DNA of 64,000 nt, from NCBI RefSeq assembly GCF_001612905.1, contig NZ_BDBI01000001.1, positions 1-64,000 of the forward strand, in the 5' to 3' direction. Position 1 is the first letter of the stretch; each line of letters starts with the position of its first letter. Origin of the DNA: Nocardia ignorata NBRC 108230. Lineage in GTDB: Bacteria; Actinomycetota; Actinomycetes; Mycobacteriales; Mycobacteriaceae. Both the position numbers and the translations under genes were made by a program. This document shows, piece after piece, positions 27,241-36,420 of the stretch. Under the pieces are notes generated by a model. It did no database searches, was not told the DNA's origin, and saw nothing but the letters and a program-made list of their open reading frames with translations.

Positions 27241-27867
27241 ATGGACCCCGATCAGTACTGGCGAACCATCACCGACCAGCGCCGCGCCATCGCCGGGTTC
27301 CTGGCCGAGCTCACTCCGGCCGAACTCGACGCCCCCTCGCTGTGCGCGGGCTGGCGCGTCCGTGATGTCGCCGCGCACGTCGCGCTGGCACCCCGGCCGC
27401 CCGGCCCGCTCGCCATGCTGCGCGAGGCCGCCCGCGCCCGAGGCAGCTTCCACCGCCTCAACCACGACCTGGCCGTCCGCTACGCCGACGCCACCCCCGA
27501 CATCGCCACCGCCCTCGCGAGCCTGGCCGATTCCCGCGCCCTGCCCGTGGTCACCAACTACCGCAACATCCACTTCGACGTGATCGTCCACGCCCAGGAC
27601 ATCGCCCGCCCGCTCTCGCGCACGATCGAAGTCGACGCGCAGGCGTGTGAGGTTGCCGCACAGCGTGTCTGGACGATGGGCTGGCCGTTCTGGGCCCGCC
27701 GCCGGCTACGCGGTGTGTCCCTCGTAGCCGACGACTCCGCATGGACCGTTGGTAGTGGTCCCGAAATCCGGGGCTCCACGCTGGATCTGCTCCTACTTCT
27801 CACCGGCAGACCGAGCGTGCTGCCCGCCCTGACGGGTGCGGGTGTGGAGTCGCTGACCGCACGATGA
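27241..27867 (+). CDS. Maleylpyruvate isomerase-family (mycothiol-dependent/DinB-like) protein
   Basis: 208 residues. The N-terminal helical bundle has the family signature: LTPAELDAPSLCAGWRVRD, the metal-site histidine in VAAHVAL and a second in IVHAQDIARP. The family includes mycothiol-dependent maleylpyruvate isomerase and related S-transferases of actinobacteria; the exact substrate cannot be told. ATG 27241 is preceded by AAGGAG. Controlled in all likelihood by the adjacent MarR protein, which would suit a detoxification function. Confidence 0.75.
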   Translation: MDPDQYWRTITDQRRAIAGFLAELTPAELDAPSLCAGWRVRDVAAHVALAPRPPGPLAMLREAARARGSFHRLNHDLAVRYADATPDIATALASLADSRALPVVTNYRNIHFDVIVHAQDIARPLSRTIEVDAQACEVAAQRVWTMGWPFWARRRLRGVSLVADDSAWTVGSGPEIRGSTLDLLLLLTGRPSVLPALTGAGVESLTAR

Positions 27868-27972
27868 GCGACCGGCTGCTACCGGTTTGCCCGCCGCTCG
27901 GACCCGGTTCCGTGTCCGAGGCCCGTGCTAATCTCCCTGGTCAAAGCAGTGGACCGGCGAGAAGGGGTGGGG

Positions 27973-28497
27973 ATGAACCGGGCGGGGATCGCGCTAGTGC
28001 TCGCAGGTCTGGTGGTTGTCGGGGCAGCCGGATGCGAGGAGGGGAAGTCGACGTCTTCGGGGACGACTACGACGGCCAAGCCGGTGCTGTGGAATCCGTG
28101 TACGGAGATTCCTGATGCGTTGTTGACGGAGGTCGGGGTCGACCCGGCGACCGAGGAAAAAGGCGTCGGCGGTGTTCCGCAATCGGGGTGGGAGATCTGT
28201 GCGTGGGATGCGCGTGAGTTCTCGCTCACCGTGTACACGACGAACAAGACGGTTGATCAGTTCGAACAGAAACCTGGCAACGTCGACTTTCGGGACGTAA
28301 CCATCGCAGGCCGTTCGGGTCGTGAGTTCAAGGTCAGCGGTGCATCGAAGGACCTCGGCTGCGATGTGGTCTTTCCCGCGCAGCTCGGCGTCGTCCAGTT
28401 GCAGATCCTCAATTCGCCCCTCGAGTCCGGCCTCGACGACCCCTGCGAGTACCTGGCCCGCGCGGGCGAAGTGCTGGTTCCGATCTTTCCGAGCTGA
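27973..28497 (+). CDS. DUF3558 lipoprotein
   Basis: 174 residues. Lipobox VVGAAGC gives a lipidated Cys at about residue 21, followed by a Ser/Thr-rich linker and a DUF3558 domain (WNPCTEIPDALLTEVGVDP, then GWEICAWDA, and DPCEYLARA with further Cys). Such lipoproteins sit on the outer face of the membrane and are often found next to ESX/EspG genes in Pseudonocardiaceae and Nocardia; function unknown. First gene of the cluster that runs to espG. Confidence 0.8.
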   Translation: MNRAGIALVLAGLVVVGAAGCEEGKSTSSGTTTTAKPVLWNPCTEIPDALLTEVGVDPATEEKGVGGVPQSGWEICAWDAREFSLTVYTTNKTVDQFEQKPGNVDFRDVTIAGRSGREFKVSGASKDLGCDVVFPAQLGVVQLQILNSPLESGLDDPCEYLARAGEVLVPIFPS

Positions 28498-28510
28498 CCG
28501 GGAGGGCTCC

Positions 28511-28891
28511 GTGAGTGAGAACACCGCCTACAGCGCGTTGCTCGCCCAGGCGAAGGCCGGCGAGGTTTACCTCAACGACGAGGCTGCCGCCTTCCACATG
28601 TACAAAGCCTGCGATGATCGCCTGACTGTTCTTCGCGAAATTCTGGGCATTACCCGCCGAACGCAGAACGTGAGCGGTTTCGGCGACTTTCAGATCGGCA
28701 AGGATCTCGAGAAGAAGTTCCTCGTTCAGGCCACAGGCGATCCGAACTCGATCGATGCCGTGGTCATGAAGGACATCGAAGCCGTGCAGCAACTTCGCGA
28801 AGTCTTCGCCATTTCCTTCAAACGCCTCACCAGCACCGACATCGAAAATGCCAACGCCATGGACTACATCTCCGAGCAGGTGACCCCATGA
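28511..28891 (+). CDS. Small helical protein of DUF3558-EspG cluster
   Basis: 126 residues, no family recognised. Sequence predicts alpha-helices throughout, with no signal or membrane segment. GTG 28511 follows a GGAGGG site. The stop overlaps the ATG of the next gene by 4 nt, so the two proteins are probably made in equal amounts; the size and position suggest a binding partner of the WXG/PPE-like protein, much as PE or EsxB partners PPE or EsxA. Inference only. Confidence 0.65.
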   Translation: MSENTAYSALLAQAKAGEVYLNDEAAAFHMYKACDDRLTVLREILGITRRTQNVSGFGDFQIGKDLEKKFLVQATGDPNSIDAVVMKDIEAVQQLREVFAISFKRLTSTDIENANAMDYISEQVTP

Positions 28892-30222
28892 CCGGCATGC
28901 AGAGCATCAACGGCTTCGACCTCTACGGCAAACTGCGCGACCTCGTCTCCTTCTCCGGCGACGACGGCGAACTCGACAGTTCCGAAATCGCCGACATCCA
29001 GGACGAATACAACGACCAGCGCGCAGTAACCCGGCAGAAGGCATGCCAGCTCGGTTTCGACGGCGAATTCCGCCCGCGAACGGTGGTCGAGAACAACCTG
29101 TTCGCCGGTACCGTCGCCGAGCTTCGCGCCAAGGTCGACAAGATCGATCTCGATGCCGTCAACGATCTGATCGGCGCGTGGACCGAGATCTCCACCCGCA
29201 ACGCCACTTCCCTCGACGAGTTCCGAAAGCAGATTTCGCGTGGGATGTCGCCCGATGTCTGGTCGGGTTCGGCCGCGAATGCCGCCGCGCAGACCGTCGC
29301 GGCCTACGACGCCACGGGCAAACGGGTCACCACCGCGGCCGCCCTCACCAGCAACAAGCTGGTCGAGCTGCGAACCGGCCTCGAGCCGACGAAACGTCTG
29401 GTGCCCCATCAACCCGAGCACCGCAGCGGCGTCGACAACTTCACCGGCCTGTTCACCGGCCGAGCATGGCGCGATGACGATGTGGCGGAAGAGAATGCGC
29501 GGGTCGAGGCGGTGCGTGTACTCCAAACCGTCTACGCGCCGGTGATTTACGAGTCCGACACGAATGTTCCGGTCATTCCGGTCCCCAAGGCTGTGGACAA
29601 TGCTGGGGATCCCGAAATCCCCGGTGGCGGTGGACGTCCCGCCGATCTGGACTCGCCGGCCGGTCAGCCCGCAGCGACACCGGGCACGCCCGCGGCCGTC
29701 ACCCCGACGACCGACCCCGGCGAAACGCCCGGCGAAACGCCCGGCGACACCTCCGCCGACGACGATGACCAGAATTCTTCCGAGGACGACACCCCACAGA
29801 CCACCGATCCCTCGTCGACTACCCCGGCCTCGACGACTCCCGCCGCGACCACCCCGCAGTCGACAACGTCGGGATCTCCCGGAAATCCGAGCAGCACAGG
29901 CCTTCCCGGTGGCGGAGGTTCCCCGGGCTCAGGCGTGCCGGGCAGCGGTTCCCCCGGCGCCAGTTCGCCGGGGGCGGGTGCGGCGGTACCCGGCAACCCC
30001 GCGTCGGCCGGCGCAGGGGCGAACCGTGGCGGCGGAGCGGGCGCTGCGGGCCGCTCCGGGATGCCCGGCATGATGGGCCCGGGCGCGGGACGTGGCGGCG
30101 GCAAGGACGACGAGTCGACCAAGGGCATCCCCGACTACCTCGTCACGCAGGAGAACGGCGAGGAGCTCACCGGTCTGGACAGCCTGCCCAAGATGGTCCC
30201 GCCCGTCATCGGCGCCGACTGA
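28888..30222 (+). CDS. WXG100/PPE-like ESX substrate with Pro/Thr/Gly-rich tail
   Basis: 444 residues. The helical N-terminal 200 residues contain SPDVWSGSAANAAAQTVAAY, a WXG motif with the AA-rich helix typical of WXG100/PPE proteins. A disordered region (220-410) of Pro, Thr, Ser, Asp then Gly follows. The C-terminus is conserved-looking again: IPDYLVTQENG and a final PPVIG tail, which I recognise as a recurring ending of PPE-like actinobacterial proteins beside EspG genes. No classical signal peptide, consistent with type VII export. Followed directly by espG. Confidence 0.7.
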   Translation: MTGMQSINGFDLYGKLRDLVSFSGDDGELDSSEIADIQDEYNDQRAVTRQKACQLGFDGEFRPRTVVENNLFAGTVAELRAKVDKIDLDAVNDLIGAWTEISTRNATSLDEFRKQISRGMSPDVWSGSAANAAAQTVAAYDATGKRVTTAAALTSNKLVELRTGLEPTKRLVPHQPEHRSGVDNFTGLFTGRAWRDDDVAEENARVEAVRVLQTVYAPVIYESDTNVPVIPVPKAVDNAGDPEIPGGGGRPADLDSPAGQPAATPGTPAAVTPTTDPGETPGETPGDTSADDDDQNSSEDDTPQTTDPSSTTPASTTPAATTPQSTTSGSPGNPSSTGLPGGGGSPGSGVPGSGSPGASSPGAGAAVPGNPASAGAGANRGGGAGAAGRSGMPGMMGPGAGRGGGKDDESTKGIPDYLVTQENGEELTGLDSLPKMVPPVIGAD

Positions 30223-31014
30223 GTGCCGATCTCGATGGAACAGAGTAGATTTCCCGTGCGCACCTGGCATCTCACCGCCCTCGACTTCCGCACCCTGTGG
30301 GAAGCCGCGGGGCGCGACGTCCTCCCGTACCCCTTACAGCACCAGTACACCGACGTCGAGACCTACGCCGAGGTCCTGCGCCTGCGTCGCAAGGCCGCCG
30401 AGAACCTGATGGCCGAATTCGACTCCGACCTCGACCGCGCCATGGCCGCCCTGCTCGCGCCCCACGCCCGCGTCGAGGTGGCGGGCGCCTCCCGCGGCGT
30501 GCGAACCATCCGCGCCCACGGCGGCACCCGCGACACCTACGCCTCCCTCGCGGTCCAGGCCCCCGGCGACACCCGCAACCCCGGCGACATCACCCTGCAC
30601 CTGATGACGCCCAACACCCTGGCCGCCGCCGTCCTCTCTACCCTCCCCAAGGTCTCACCCGGCCGCGGCCGCGAAATCCGAGTCACCGCAGCCGAACTCG
30701 CGGCCCCCCGCCCCCACACCCGCGACCGCTGGAACCCCACCCCCCGAGAACAACTCGAATCCTTCCTCGCCAAACCCACCGACACCCTCACCCACATCGG
30801 CGTCTACGCCCACGCCAGCGTCGACAACCGCCACACCGAAGGCCGCGACGACTTCCAGCTCCACGACCTCCCCGGCGACGGCCGCTACGTCTTCTACGGC
30901 GAAACCACCTTCACCGTAAAACCCACCACCCCCACCCGAATCCACAAAACCCTCACCGAAATCCTTTACACCACCGCCACCAAAGCCCGCACCGGCACCC
31001 AACTCCCTAATTGA
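30223..31014 (+). CDS. ESX secretion-associated protein EspG family
   Basis: 263 residues. Opening FPVRTWHLTALDFRTLWEAAGRD and the basic/acidic strand pattern that follows fit the EspG fold, the cytosolic chaperone that holds PPE-type partners before type VII secretion. GTG 30223 abuts the previous stop; ATG 30235 is an alternative. Being adjacent to a WXG/PPE-like gene, it is its likely chaperone. No ESX core genes (eccB-E, mycP) lie in this window, so the pair must use a machine encoded elsewhere. Confidence 0.75.
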   Translation: MPISMEQSRFPVRTWHLTALDFRTLWEAAGRDVLPYPLQHQYTDVETYAEVLRLRRKAAENLMAEFDSDLDRAMAALLAPHARVEVAGASRGVRTIRAHGGTRDTYASLAVQAPGDTRNPGDITLHLMTPNTLAAAVLSTLPKVSPGRGREIRVTAAELAAPRPHTRDRWNPTPREQLESFLAKPTDTLTHIGVYAHASVDNRHTEGRDDFQLHDLPGDGRYVFYGETTFTVKPTTPTRIHKTLTEILYTTATKARTGTQLPN

Positions 31015-31152
31015 CCCCGTCCCGTCTCAGACGAACTGACCATCCTCGGCCTACAACTCGGAGTCCGACCACGACTTCATCGTGGTGCGCGAGGCGAACA
31101 TACGGCTGATGCAGGCCTGGCCTTTTCAGGCGAAACAGCGAACGGTCGCAGA

Positions 31153-31437
31153 TCATCGGTAGATATCGCGGCGATGTTCAACATCGTGAATGACCACTAG
31201 CCGATGGGTATCGTCGATCCGGTAAATGATTCGGTAGGTGCCCCGGCGAGCGCTGTGCAGCCCGGTGTAGGGCTCATGTAGCGCCTTGCCGACCCGCCAC
31301 GGATTTGCCGCCAGGTCACCGTTGATCAACTCCCACGCCGCTGCTGCCACTGGTTCGGGGAGCTTCATCGAGAGCGCCCGCCGCGCTGCCGGGGTGTACT
31401 GAATACGGTAGCTGTCAGCCACGGCCCAAGCGCTCAT
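31153..31437 (-). CDS. RelE/ParE-family toxin
   Basis: 94 residues with the RelE pattern YRIQYTPAARRAL at the N-terminus, then GLHSARRGTYRIIYRID and VVIHDVEHRRDIYR. Family members cut mRNA on the ribosome (RelE) or hit gyrase (ParE); the ending resembles RelE. ATG 31437 overlaps the antitoxin by 23 nt; GTG 31422 is an alternative start (8-nt overlap). The overlap ensures coupled synthesis. Confidence 0.85.
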   Translation of the reverse strand: MSAWAVADSYRIQYTPAARRALSMKLPEPVAAAAWELINGDLAANPWRVGKALHEPYTGLHSARRGTYRIIYRIDDTHRLVVIHDVEHRRDIYR

Positions 31438-31696
31438 TCATGATCGCCGTCATTTCCTCGTGGGAGGTGAGGTTTCCAGCGGCATCATCAGCGGCGGCCT
31501 GCGCGAGTTCTTCACGAAGCGGTTGGTTGGCGAGTATGGCCATGGTCTCCTGAATGGATTCCCACTCGCTCACGCCGACCAAGACCGCTCGGGCGCGACC
31601 ATTGCGAGTGAGGGTGAAGTGATCGTGCTCCCGGTCGGCTTTGTCAGCCAGTTCGGTCAGTCGTGTCTTGGCTTCGCTGATGGGGATCGTGTCCAT
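31415..31696 (-). CDS. Phd/YefM-family antitoxin
   Basis: 93 residues from ATG 31696. N-terminal DNA-binding domain IPISEAKTRLTELADKA and TRNGRARAVLVGVSEWE are diagnostic of Phd/YefM; the acidic C-terminal helix would wrap the toxin. ATG 31696 was chosen because a -10 box ends seven bases upstream, giving a leaderless transcript. Phd proteins repress their own operon. Confidence 0.88.
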   Translation of the reverse strand: MDTIPISEAKTRLTELADKADREHDHFTLTRNGRARAVLVGVSEWESIQETMAILANQPLREELAQAAADDAAGNLTSHEEMTAIMNERLGRG

Positions 31697-31703
31697 AAGC
31701 GTT

Positions 31704-31731
31704 ATTCTATCAGAGTTGGTCAAAATTTCAA
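31704..31731 (-). promoter_or_regulatory. Toxin-antitoxin promoter
   Basis: On the minus strand TTGAAA (31731-31726), a 16-nt spacer and TAGAAT (31709-31704) form one of the best promoter matches of the window, and the region is AT-rich. The start point would fall on or next to the ATG. Confidence 0.65.
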
Positions 31732-31768
31732 CCAATTTGAACGCCGCGAGCGCGGCTGTGCGATACCT

Positions 31769-32743
31769 TCAGATTGCCAGGACGGTCTTTCCGCGTGCAC
31801 TACCCGCGCCGAGTACGGCGGGAGCGGTTTCCAGCGGCACCGTCATCTGGACCGGGACCACCACATCCCCTGCCGCCACGCGCCCGAGCAAACGGCTCAG
31901 TTCGGGACCGCGTCCTTTGGATTCGAAGTTGCCGCCGGTGACGCCGCGCTCGGTCAGTGCCTGTTCGTTGGCAGCCCAGACGGTGGAGTAGGCGTGGCCG
32001 CCGCGGCGGACGAGGGTGGCGTGGTCGGCGAAGGCCGGGGCGGTGCTGACCAGGTCGAACAGGACGTCGATGCCGTCGGGGTGGGTGGCGCGCACGGCGT
32101 CGACGATGTTCGAGTCGACCTGGGTGGACGGGTCGTGCGGGTCGGGGCGGGCCTGGGTGTAGTCGACGGTTTCGGCGGCGCCGAGGCGGGCGACCTGGTC
32201 GGTGGCGTCGGCGCGGGCGGTCGCGATCACGTGGGCGCCCGCGATATTGGCCAGCTGTACAAGGAAGGAACCGACACCGCCGGTGGCGCCGACGATCAGC
32301 ACGGTCTGGCCGGGCTGGATGTGGGCGGCGTCGACCAGGTCCTGGGCGGTGAGCCCGGCGATGGGCAGGGCGGCGGCGGCGACCGTGGTGATGCCGTCGG
32401 GGATCTTCACCAGTGTGGCGTCTTCGGGGACCGTCGCGTACTGGGCCCAGCTGCCATGGCCTGCGGGGGCGGTCAGGAATTTGCCGACCACCTTGTCGCC
32501 AACGGCGAACGAGGTGACGCCCGACCCGACCGCCGACACGGTGCCCGCGCCGTCCACGCCGAGGATCATCGGGAAGTCGGTCGGCATTTTTCCTTCGAGC
32601 AGCCCGTCGGCCATCTTCAGGTCGAACGGGTTGACCCCCGCGGCGTCCAAGGCCACCTGCACTTCACCCGGACCGGGTTCGGGCACCGGCATATCGGCGA
32701 GTTCGGGCGTGGCACCGAACTTGTGAACCACGATGGCGCGCAT
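31769..32743 (-). CDS. NADP-dependent quinone oxidoreductase / zinc-free MDR family
   Basis: 324 residues. GroES-like N-terminal domain (MRAIVVHKFGATPELADMP, VNPFDLKMADG, LGVDGAGTVSAVG) and Rossmann domain with IVGATGGVGSFLVQLA. No zinc-binding Cys cluster, so it belongs to the quinone oxidoreductase branch of the medium-chain dehydrogenase family. ATG 32743 matches the family start. Monocistronic and divergent from clpB; substrate not known. Confidence 0.82.
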   Translation of the reverse strand: MRAIVVHKFGATPELADMPVPEPGPGEVQVALDAAGVNPFDLKMADGLLEGKMPTDFPMILGVDGAGTVSAVGSGVTSFAVGDKVVGKFLTAPAGHGSWAQYATVPEDATLVKIPDGITTVAAAALPIAGLTAQDLVDAAHIQPGQTVLIVGATGGVGSFLVQLANIAGAHVIATARADATDQVARLGAAETVDYTQARPDPHDPSTQVDSNIVDAVRATHPDGIDVLFDLVSTAPAFADHATLVRRGGHAYSTVWAANEQALTERGVTGGNFESKGRGPELSRLLGRVAAGDVVVPVQMTVPLETAPAVLGAGSARGKTVLAI

Positions 32744-32856
32744 GGTCGACAACTCCTCGTATCGGGGGTGAGCCAGGCACCGCAATCCTAGGCTGAGGGG
32801 GCTCCGACATGCGGCGTAGCGTGAGGCGGCGTGGCGAACCGGCGAGAAAAGATTAA

Positions 32857-32877
32857 GTTGAGCGGAACAGACTCAAG
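32857..32877. promoter_or_regulatory. HAIR element upstream of clpB
   Basis: GTTGAGC-N7-ACTCAAG, identical in both arms to the main site at 18217-18237 before dnaK, lies 49 bp before the clpB start. This places clpB in the HspR regulon, as in mycobacteria and Streptomyces. Confidence 0.85.
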
Positions 32878-32925
32878 TTTGCCGACGTTGAACAAGTCGA
32901 TACCGGAATTACCCCGAGGAGACCA

Positions 32926-35499
32926 GTGGACTCGTTCAATCCCACCACCAAGACCCAGGCGGCCCTGACGGCCGCCCTGCAGGCCGCGTCGGCGGCGGGC
33001 AACCCGGAGATCCGTCCGGCGCACTTGCTGGTGGCGTTGCTTGATCAAACCGATGGCATCGCCGCCCCGCTGCTCAAGGCCATCGGTGTCGACCCCGCGA
33101 CCGTCGAACGGGAAGCGGGCGACCTCGTCGACCGGCTGCCGCGCGCCACCGGCGCCACGACCACACCTCAGCTCGGCCGCGAGGCGCTGGCCGCGATCAC
33201 GGCCGCGCAACGGCTGGCCACCGAGCTCGGCGACGAGTTCGTCTCCACCGAGAACCTGCTGGTCGGCCTGGCCGACGGCAGCGGCGAGGTGGCCGAGCTG
33301 CTGCGCAGACACGGCGCCACCCCCGAGGCGTTGCGTGACGCCTTCACCACGGTGCGCGGCAGCGCGCGGGTCACCAATCCCGACCCCGAAGCCTCCTACC
33401 AGGCACTCGAGAAGTACTCGACCGACCTCACCGAGGCCGCCCGCACCGGCAAGCTCGACCCGGTGATCGGCCGCGACACCGAGATCCGCCGTGTGGTGCA
33501 AGTACTTTCGCGACGCACCAAGAACAACCCGGTGCTCATCGGCGAACCGGGCGTCGGCAAGACCGCCATCGTCGAGGGCCTCGCCAAGCGCATCGTCGAC
33601 GGTGACGTGCCGGAGTCGTTGCGCGGCAAGAAGGTCGTCTCGCTCGACCTCGGCGCGATGGTCGCGGGCGCGAAGTATCGCGGCGAGTTCGAGGAGCGGC
33701 TCAAGGCCGTGCTCGACGACATCAAGAACAGCGCGGGCGAGATCATCACCTTCATCGACGAGCTGCACACCATCGTCGGCGCCGGCAGCACCGGCGACTC
33801 GTCGATGGACGCGGGCAACATGATCAAGCCGCTGCTCGCGCGCGGTGAGCTGCGCCTGGTCGGCGCGACGACGCTCGACGAGTACCGCAAGTACATCGAG
33901 AAGGACGCCGCGCTGGAACGCCGGTTCCAGCAGGTGCTGGTCGGCGAGCCGACGGTGGCCGACACCATCGGCATCCTGCGCGGCATCAAGGAACGCTACG
34001 AGGTGCACCACGGTGTGCGGATCACCGACTCCGCGCTGGTGGCGGCCGCGACGCTGTCGGACCGCTACATCACCTCCCGCTTCCTGCCGGACAAGGCGAT
34101 CGACCTGATCGACGAGTCGGCGTCGCGGCTGCGCATGGAAATCGACTCGCGCCCGGTCGAAATCGACGAGGTGGAGCGCGCGGTGCGGCGCCTCGAGATC
34201 GAGGAGGTCGCGCTCGAGAAGGAAACCGACGAGGCGTCCAAGCAGCGCCTGGAGAAATTGCGCCAGGAACTGGCCGACGACCGCGAGAAGCTCAACCAGC
34301 TCACCACCCGCTGGCAGAACGAGAAGAACGCCATCGACTCGGTGCGCGGGCTCAAGGAGGAGCTCGAGCGCCTGCGCGGCGAATCCGAACGCGCCGAACG
34401 CGACGGTGATCTCGGCAAGGCCGCCGAGCTGCGCTACGGCCGCATCCCGGCGCTGGAGAAGCAGCTGGCCGCGGCCGAAGAGGCCAGCGGTGCCGCCGCG
34501 AGCGGTGAGGTGATGCTCAACGAGGAGGTCACCCCGGACGACATCGCCGATGTGGTCTCGTCGTGGACCGGTGTGCCGGTGGGGCGGATGCTCGAGGGCG
34601 AGACCGCCAAGCTGCTGCGCATGGAGACCGAGCTCGCCGGGCGGGTCGTCGGGCAGCAGGAGGCTGTGCAGGCGGTGTCCGACGCGGTGCGCCGCTCGCG
34701 TGCGGGCGTGGCCGACCCGAACCGGCCGACGGGCTCGTTCATGTTCGTCGGGCCGACCGGTGTCGGTAAGACCGAGCTGGCCAAGTCGCTGGCGGAGTTC
34801 CTGTTCGCCGACGAACGCGCCATGGTCCGCATCGATATGAGCGAGTACAGCGAGAAGCACTCGGTGGCCCGCCTGGTCGGTGCGCCTCCCGGTTACGTCG
34901 GGTACGACCAGGGCGGTCAGCTCACCGAAGCGGTGCGCAGGCGGCCGTATTCGGTGGTGCTGTTCGACGAGATCGAGAAGGCACACCCGGACGTGTTCGA
35001 CATCCTGCTGCAGGTGCTCGACGAGGGCAGGCTCACCGACAGCCAGGGCCGTACGGTTGATTTCCGCAACACCATCCTCATCCTCACCTCCAACCTCGGT
35101 GCCGGTGGCACCAAGGACCAGGTGATGGACGCGGTGCGCCGAGCGTTCAAGCCGGAGTTCCTCAACCGGCTCGACGACGTGGTGATGTTCCACGCGCTCG
35201 ACGCGAAACAGCTGGAGTCGATCGTCGACATCAACCTGCGCCAGCTGCAGAAGCGGTTGTCGCAGCGCAGGCTCACCCTCGATGTCACCGAGGAGGCCAA
35301 GCAGTGGCTCGCGGTGCGCGGTTACGACCCCGCCTACGGCGCGCGCCCGCTGCGCAGGCTGATCCAGCAGGCCATCGGCGACAGCCTGGCCAAGGAGCTG
35401 CTCTCCGGCACGGTCACCGATGGTGACACGGTGTCGGTGAGTGTGGACGACGCCGCCGACAAGCTGGTCGTCGGACGCGAAGTTGTCCACAGTTCATGA
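32926..35499 (+). CDS. clpB: Disaggregase ClpB (Hsp100)
   Basis: 857-residue AAA+ chaperone that pulls polypeptides out of aggregates together with DnaK. N-domain (two Clp_N repeats) at 1-140; AAA-1 with Walker [10 protein letters not shown] (about 205) and [12 protein letters not shown]; coiled-coil middle domain 400-520 which binds DnaK; AAA-2 with [13 protein letters not shown] (about 605) and [14 protein letters not shown]-terminal domain. GTG start, preceded by GAGGAGA. Preceded by a HAIR operator. Confidence 0.97.
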   Translation: MDSFNPTTKTQAALTAALQAASAAGNPEIRPAHLLVALLDQTDGIAAPLLKAIGVDPATVEREAGDLVDRLPRATGATTTPQLGREALAAITAAQRLATELGDEFVSTENLLVGLADGSGEVAELLRRHGATPEALRDAFTTVRGSARVTNPDPEASYQALEKYSTDLTEAARTGKLDPVIGRDTEIRRVVQVLSRRTKNNPVLIGEPGVGKTAIVEGLAKRIVDGDVPESLRGKKVVSLDLGAMVAGAKYRGEFEERLKAVLDDIKNSAGEIITFIDELHTIVGAGSTGDSSMDAGNMIKPLLARGELRLVGATTLDEYRKYIEKDAALERRFQQVLVGEPTVADTIGILRGIKERYEVHHGVRITDSALVAAATLSDRYITSRFLPDKAIDLIDESASRLRMEIDSRPVEIDEVERAVRRLEIEEVALEKETDEASKQRLEKLRQELADDREKLNQLTTRWQNEKNAIDSVRGLKEELERLRGESERAERDGDLGKAAELRYGRIPALEKQLAAAEEASGAAASGEVMLNEEVTPDDIADVVSSWTGVPVGRMLEGETAKLLRMETELAGRVVGQQEAVQAVSDAVRRSRAGVADPNRPTGSFMFVGPTGVGKTELAKSLAEFLFADERAMVRIDMSEYSEKHSVARLVGAPPGYVGYDQGGQLTEAVRRRPYSVVLFDEIEKAHPDVFDILLQVLDEGRLTDSQGRTVDFRNTILILTSNLGAGGTKDQVMDAVRRAFKPEFLNRLDDVVMFHALDAKQLESIVDINLRQLQKRLSQRRLTLDVTEEAKQWLAVRGYDPAYGARPLRRLIQQAIGDSLAKELLSGTVTDGDTVSVSVDDAADKLVVGREVVHSS

Positions 35500-35560
35500 T
35501 TTATCCACAGCCCGGTGCGTAGGACCCTCTCTACGCGCCGGGCTGACCTACGCTGGGGAC

Positions 35561-36352
35561 ATGACGAATCCGAACGATCCGTGGGGACAACGCCCGGAGG
35601 ATTCGCCGACGGAACGGCTGGGTTCGCCAGGGAACGAAACCACACGGCCGTACGGCGGTGGGTTCGACGAGTGGGGACAACCGTCGAACCCCACCCAGGC
35701 GCTACCGCCGCACGACGCTCAATGGGGACCGTATGAAAGTGGTTATCCCGCAGAGCAACCCGCGCCCCAACCGGCCTACGGGCAGGGTTACCCGCCCGCC
35801 CCGCCGCCGGGCTACGGGCCGCAACAGCAGCCCGAATATCCACCGCGCCCACAGGACGGCGACCAGGAACCGCCGAAGAAGCACACCGGCCTGTGGATCG
35901 CGCTCGGCTTGGCCGTCGTGGCACTCATCGCCTTCGGCGGCATCCTGGCCGGTCTGATGCTCACCGGTGGCGACGGTTCCGACAACGACACCGCCGCCGC
36001 ACCACCCACCACCCAGACCCTGCAACCACCGACCAGGCAAACCACCCCGACCCCGCCGCCGAGTGCGAGCGGCCTGCCCGGCTTACCCGGTCTCGGTGGC
36101 ACCGAAGACCTCGGCGCCACCATGGGCAGCATCACCGCCAACACCGGTTCCGAGATCACCATGAGCACCCTCGGCGGGTCGAGTGTGCGGGTGTTGATCG
36201 ACGAGGCCACGCAGGTGATCTCGCTGAGCACCACCAAGGCGAGCGAACTTCCGGTCGGTGACATGGTTATGGTGCAGGGCGACAAGAACCCAGACGGGTC
36301 GATCCGCGCCAAGATCATCATCAGCACGGCGCTCCCGAGCGGCCCCCGATGA
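35561..36352 (+). CDS. Single-pass membrane protein with DUF5666-like domain
   Basis: 263 residues. N-terminal 105 residues are Pro/Gln/Tyr/Gly-rich and cytoplasmic; a transmembrane helix follows (GLWIALGLAVVALIAFGG, about 110-132); after a Thr/Pro linker comes an extracytoplasmic domain (MGSITANTGSEITM ... SVRVLIDEATQV ... GDMVMVQGDKNPDGSIRA) with the DUF5666 beta-barrel pattern. Function unknown. Lies 60 nt after clpB and 68 nt before the next membrane protein, so it may share a transcript with them. Confidence 0.65.
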   Translation: MTNPNDPWGQRPEDSPTERLGSPGNETTRPYGGGFDEWGQPSNPTQALPPHDAQWGPYESGYPAEQPAPQPAYGQGYPPAPPPGYGPQQQPEYPPRPQDGDQEPPKKHTGLWIALGLAVVALIAFGGILAGLMLTGGDGSDNDTAAAPPTTQTLQPPTRQTTPTPPPSASGLPGLPGLGGTEDLGATMGSITANTGSEITMSTLGGSSVRVLIDEATQVISLSTTKASELPVGDMVMVQGDKNPDGSIRAKIIISTALPSGPR

Positions 36353-36420
36353 GCGACCCGCGCGTCGAATCCCCGGTGCTACCGGGCAATCACGGCGACG
36401 GCTGGATAGGCTAGGCGACG

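Noticed and set aside
28498..28510. Possible tRNA or small RNA near the DUF3558 operon
   Set aside because: No clover-leaf sequence; no tRNA or rRNA was recognised anywhere in the window.
32788..35490. 900-codon minus-strand frame opposite clpB
   Set aside because: Exact mirror of a highly conserved gene; Arg/Leu/His-rich translation without motifs.
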